35,902 nucleotides of DNA. Origin: Rubripirellula sp. (GTDB lineage Bacteria; Planctomycetota; Planctomycetia; Pirellulales; Pirellulaceae). Position 1 is the first letter of the stretch, and each line of letters opens with the position of its first letter. Of this stretch, positions 34,609 through 35,902 are shown piece by piece. The DNA lies in the NCBI GenBank assembly GCA_016779185.1, contig JADHOA010000007.1, forward strand, positions 1 through 35,902, read 5' to 3'. The notes beneath the pieces are model-generated. The model worked only from the letters and a program-made list of their open reading frames with translations, did not search any database and had not been told where the DNA came from. The position numbers were made by a program, and so were the translations under genes.

Positions 34609-35355
34609 ATGTCGATTCAATTCACGTGTGAGCATTGTAATGCGACTCATCTGGTCAACGATCGGTTTTCCGGTAAACGCGTTCGGTGCCCAAAATGTGA
34701 ATCTCCTGTAACCGTGCCGGATAGGAATCAGGGCATCGAGTTTTTGGATGATCCATCCGATGATGACCTACTTGGTGCACAGGATCGCCCCGCAGCAAGT
34801 GTTGATCTGCCGATCGATCAGGTGCTTGACTCAAGTTCGTCTGTAATGGCTTTCAGTGATCAAGGCGACCGTTTAGCCGAGACGGTTCTGCAAGAGGATG
34901 AAGATGAAGAGCCAGTGCTCGCTCGTAAGCGTCGTCCTGAAGAAGAGATGGACATGACTCCGATGGTGGACGTTACGTTTCTCTTGCTGATCTTCTTCAT
35001 GGTGACTGCTGCCTTTAGCTTGCAGAAGTCGATCGAGATGCCCCGTCAACAAACCGACGCACCAAGTACGAGTGTGCAGGAAGAGGAGGTTGAGGAGCTG
35101 GATATGGTTGAACTTCAAGTCGATGAGTTTGGCTCTTTCCTCGTTATGGCGCCCGAATGGGAACGCGAAACACCCGGAAAGCAAAATCTGATCTCAGCTT
35201 TGAAGGAAGCAATTGCGGGAAACACAGATGGAATGCGATTAGTAGTGAAGGTGCATGAAATGGCCAAGCTGAAATCGCTTGTGGATGCAATGGATGCAGG
35301 AACAATTGCAGGGTATGCACAGCTCGAAGTGATGCAGGTAGAGGAGTTTGATTGA
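34609..35355 (+). CDS. ExbD family protein fused to an N-terminal zinc ribbon, second copy
   Basis: 248 residues, much longer than a plain ExbD. Residues 1-38 form a zinc ribbon of the MJ0042/zinc-ribbon type, 'CEHCNATHLVNDRFSGKRVRCPKC' (Cys7, 10, 27, 30). A 70-residue acidic linker leads to the ExbD helix 'EEEMDMTPMVDVTFLLLIFFMVTAAFSLQKSIEMP' with conserved Asp121, then a periplasmic domain ('MVELQVDEFGSFLVMAPEWERETPGKQNLISALKEAI'). In ExbD topology the N-terminus is cytoplasmic, so the ribbon would face the cytosol, an arrangement absent from proteobacterial ExbD. It may heterodimerise with the first ExbD inside the ExbB pore. The zinc ribbon is seen directly; the role is inferred. Confidence 0.94.
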   Translation: MSIQFTCEHCNATHLVNDRFSGKRVRCPKCESPVTVPDRNQGIEFLDDPSDDDLLGAQDRPAASVDLPIDQVLDSSSSVMAFSDQGDRLAETVLQEDEDEEPVLARKRRPEEEMDMTPMVDVTFLLLIFFMVTAAFSLQKSIEMPRQQTDAPSTSVQEEEVEELDMVELQVDEFGSFLVMAPEWERETPGKQNLISALKEAIAGNTDGMRLVVKVHEMAKLKSLVDAMDAGTIAGYAQLEVMQVEEFD

Positions 35356-35455
35356 GATGAACTCAAGCCACACAATTTTATTTTTGCGGTAAAAAATCGG
35401 TTCGCCACCAACCCGCGTTTTATAGCCCCCGACGTTTATAGATTCTTGACAAATT

Positions 35456-35902
35456 ATGTTAGCAAATGAACTGATTGATCGATTGGAGAGCCTCGGACTA
35501 CTCGACCAAGAGATTATCGAGGCATTGCGTGAGCAACTTGTGCAGGGTGGTACTCGAGTTACTCCCGAAGCGGTTGCAAAGCTGCTCGTCGATAACGGCC
35601 ATCTCACTCGCTTTCAAGCGACCAAGTTGATCGGCGAGTTGCGAAGTGGGGAATATGATTCCGAAACAGAAGGATCGGGGGGACTCATCGAAGAATTGGA
35701 AGTCTTGCCCGAAGACGATATTGAGCCGATTGAGGTCGAGGCCGAAGAGGTAATGCCGGTTTATGAGGCATCTACAGAGCTCTATGAATCGTTCGAAGAA
35801 AGTGAAGTCGTAGCCGTTGAAGCCGTAGAGCTTGGAGAGGATGAGGCGAAGGTCGATAGGCCGAAGCCCAATCGAAAAAAGCCAGATGTAGAGAAGTCGC
35901 AG
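35456..35902 (+). CDS. N-terminal part of acidic protein of unknown function, cut by window edge
   Basis: 149 codons without a stop from the ATG at 35456 to the window end; not in the ORF track. The first 65 residues form a helical segment, 'LIDRLESLGLLDQEIIEALREQLVQGG...VAKLLVDNGHLTRFQATKLIGELRSGEYD'. The 'NGHLTRFQATKL' phrase resembles N-terminal segments I know from planctomycete serine/threonine kinases and other multidomain proteins. A very Glu-rich stretch follows ('EELEVLPEDDIEPIEVEAEEV'), ending in a basic patch 'KPNRKKPDVEKSQ'. It begins 100 bases after the second ExbD on the same strand, so it may belong to the array. Its function needs the missing C-terminus. Confidence 0.75.
   Translation, partial: MLANELIDRLESLGLLDQEIIEALREQLVQGGTRVTPEAVAKLLVDNGHLTRFQATKLIGELRSGEYDSETEGSGGLIEELEVLPEDDIEPIEVEAEEVMPVYEASTELYESFEESEVVAVEAVELGEDEAKVDRPKPNRKKPDVEKSQ

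Noticed and set aside
1-35902. Mobile element, CRISPR array or defence island
   Set aside because: I see no transposase, integrase, terminal repeats, spaced direct repeats or restriction/toxin genes; the tRNA-Phe has no integrase or duplicated 3' end beside it.

Overview
The window looks like ordinary chromosome from a planctomycete, most likely a marine Pirellulaceae-type lineage with lower GC than usual (I judge it in the mid to upper 40s percent by eye, not counted). The reasons are a zinc-ribbon/ExbD fusion protein next to a second ExbD and an ExbB, a secreted prenyltransferase/squalene-oxidase-repeat protein with a HEAT-like tail, a Tat-exported NHL-propeller protein, a MoxR-DUF58-transglutaminase operon, an AGCS symporter with a long exported N-terminus, and few obvious Shine-Dalgarno sites. 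I see no phage, transposon, CRISPR or integron signature. This assignment is an inference from gene content.

Layout. (1) 1-8.3 kb: 5' part of a TrkH potassium transporter gene running off the left edge (minus strand; absent from the ORF track because it has no stop here), a secreted DUF4432 aldose-epimerase-like protein, an SRAP/HMCES-type DNA-protein-crosslink peptidase, an exported beta-rich protein of unknown function, a di-heme cytochrome c peroxidase, a methyltransferase whose frame is broken at a run of nine T, and the ComM/YifB AAA+ ATPase on the minus strand. (2) 8.8-12.9 kb: a tight operon of MoxR ATPase, DUF58 protein and membrane transglutaminase. (3) 12.9-18.6 kb: an EamA/DMT permease, the NHL-repeat protein, a second methyltransferase, a TVP38/TMEM64 membrane protein, purQ and a DCC-family thiol protein. 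(4) 18.7-29.7 kb: a large membrane coiled-coil protein with a four-cysteine cluster, sucA, an ABC-F ATPase, a dus dihydrouridine synthase, and a coupled pair on the minus strand (AGCS symporter, then a divergent alkaline-phosphatase-superfamily protein). (5) 29.9-35.9 kb: tRNA-Phe, then a co-directional array that I think is the most interesting part: a secreted alpha/alpha-barrel repeat protein, a single-pass protein with TonB-like topology, ExbB, ExbD, zinc-ribbon-ExbD, and the start of an acidic protein cut by the right edge.

How the genes fit together. The array in region 5 has the parts of a proton-motive-force-driven ExbB/ExbD motor, but no recognisable TonB; the single-pass protein between the secreted repeat protein and ExbB is the natural candidate for the transducer. 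Region 2 is a known MoxR/DUF58 envelope-associated arrangement. The remaining genes are mostly housekeeping (tRNA modification and purine synthesis, TCA cycle, DNA uptake and repair) and appear as single-gene units.

All family names are from recognition of motifs in the translations given; no database search was run.
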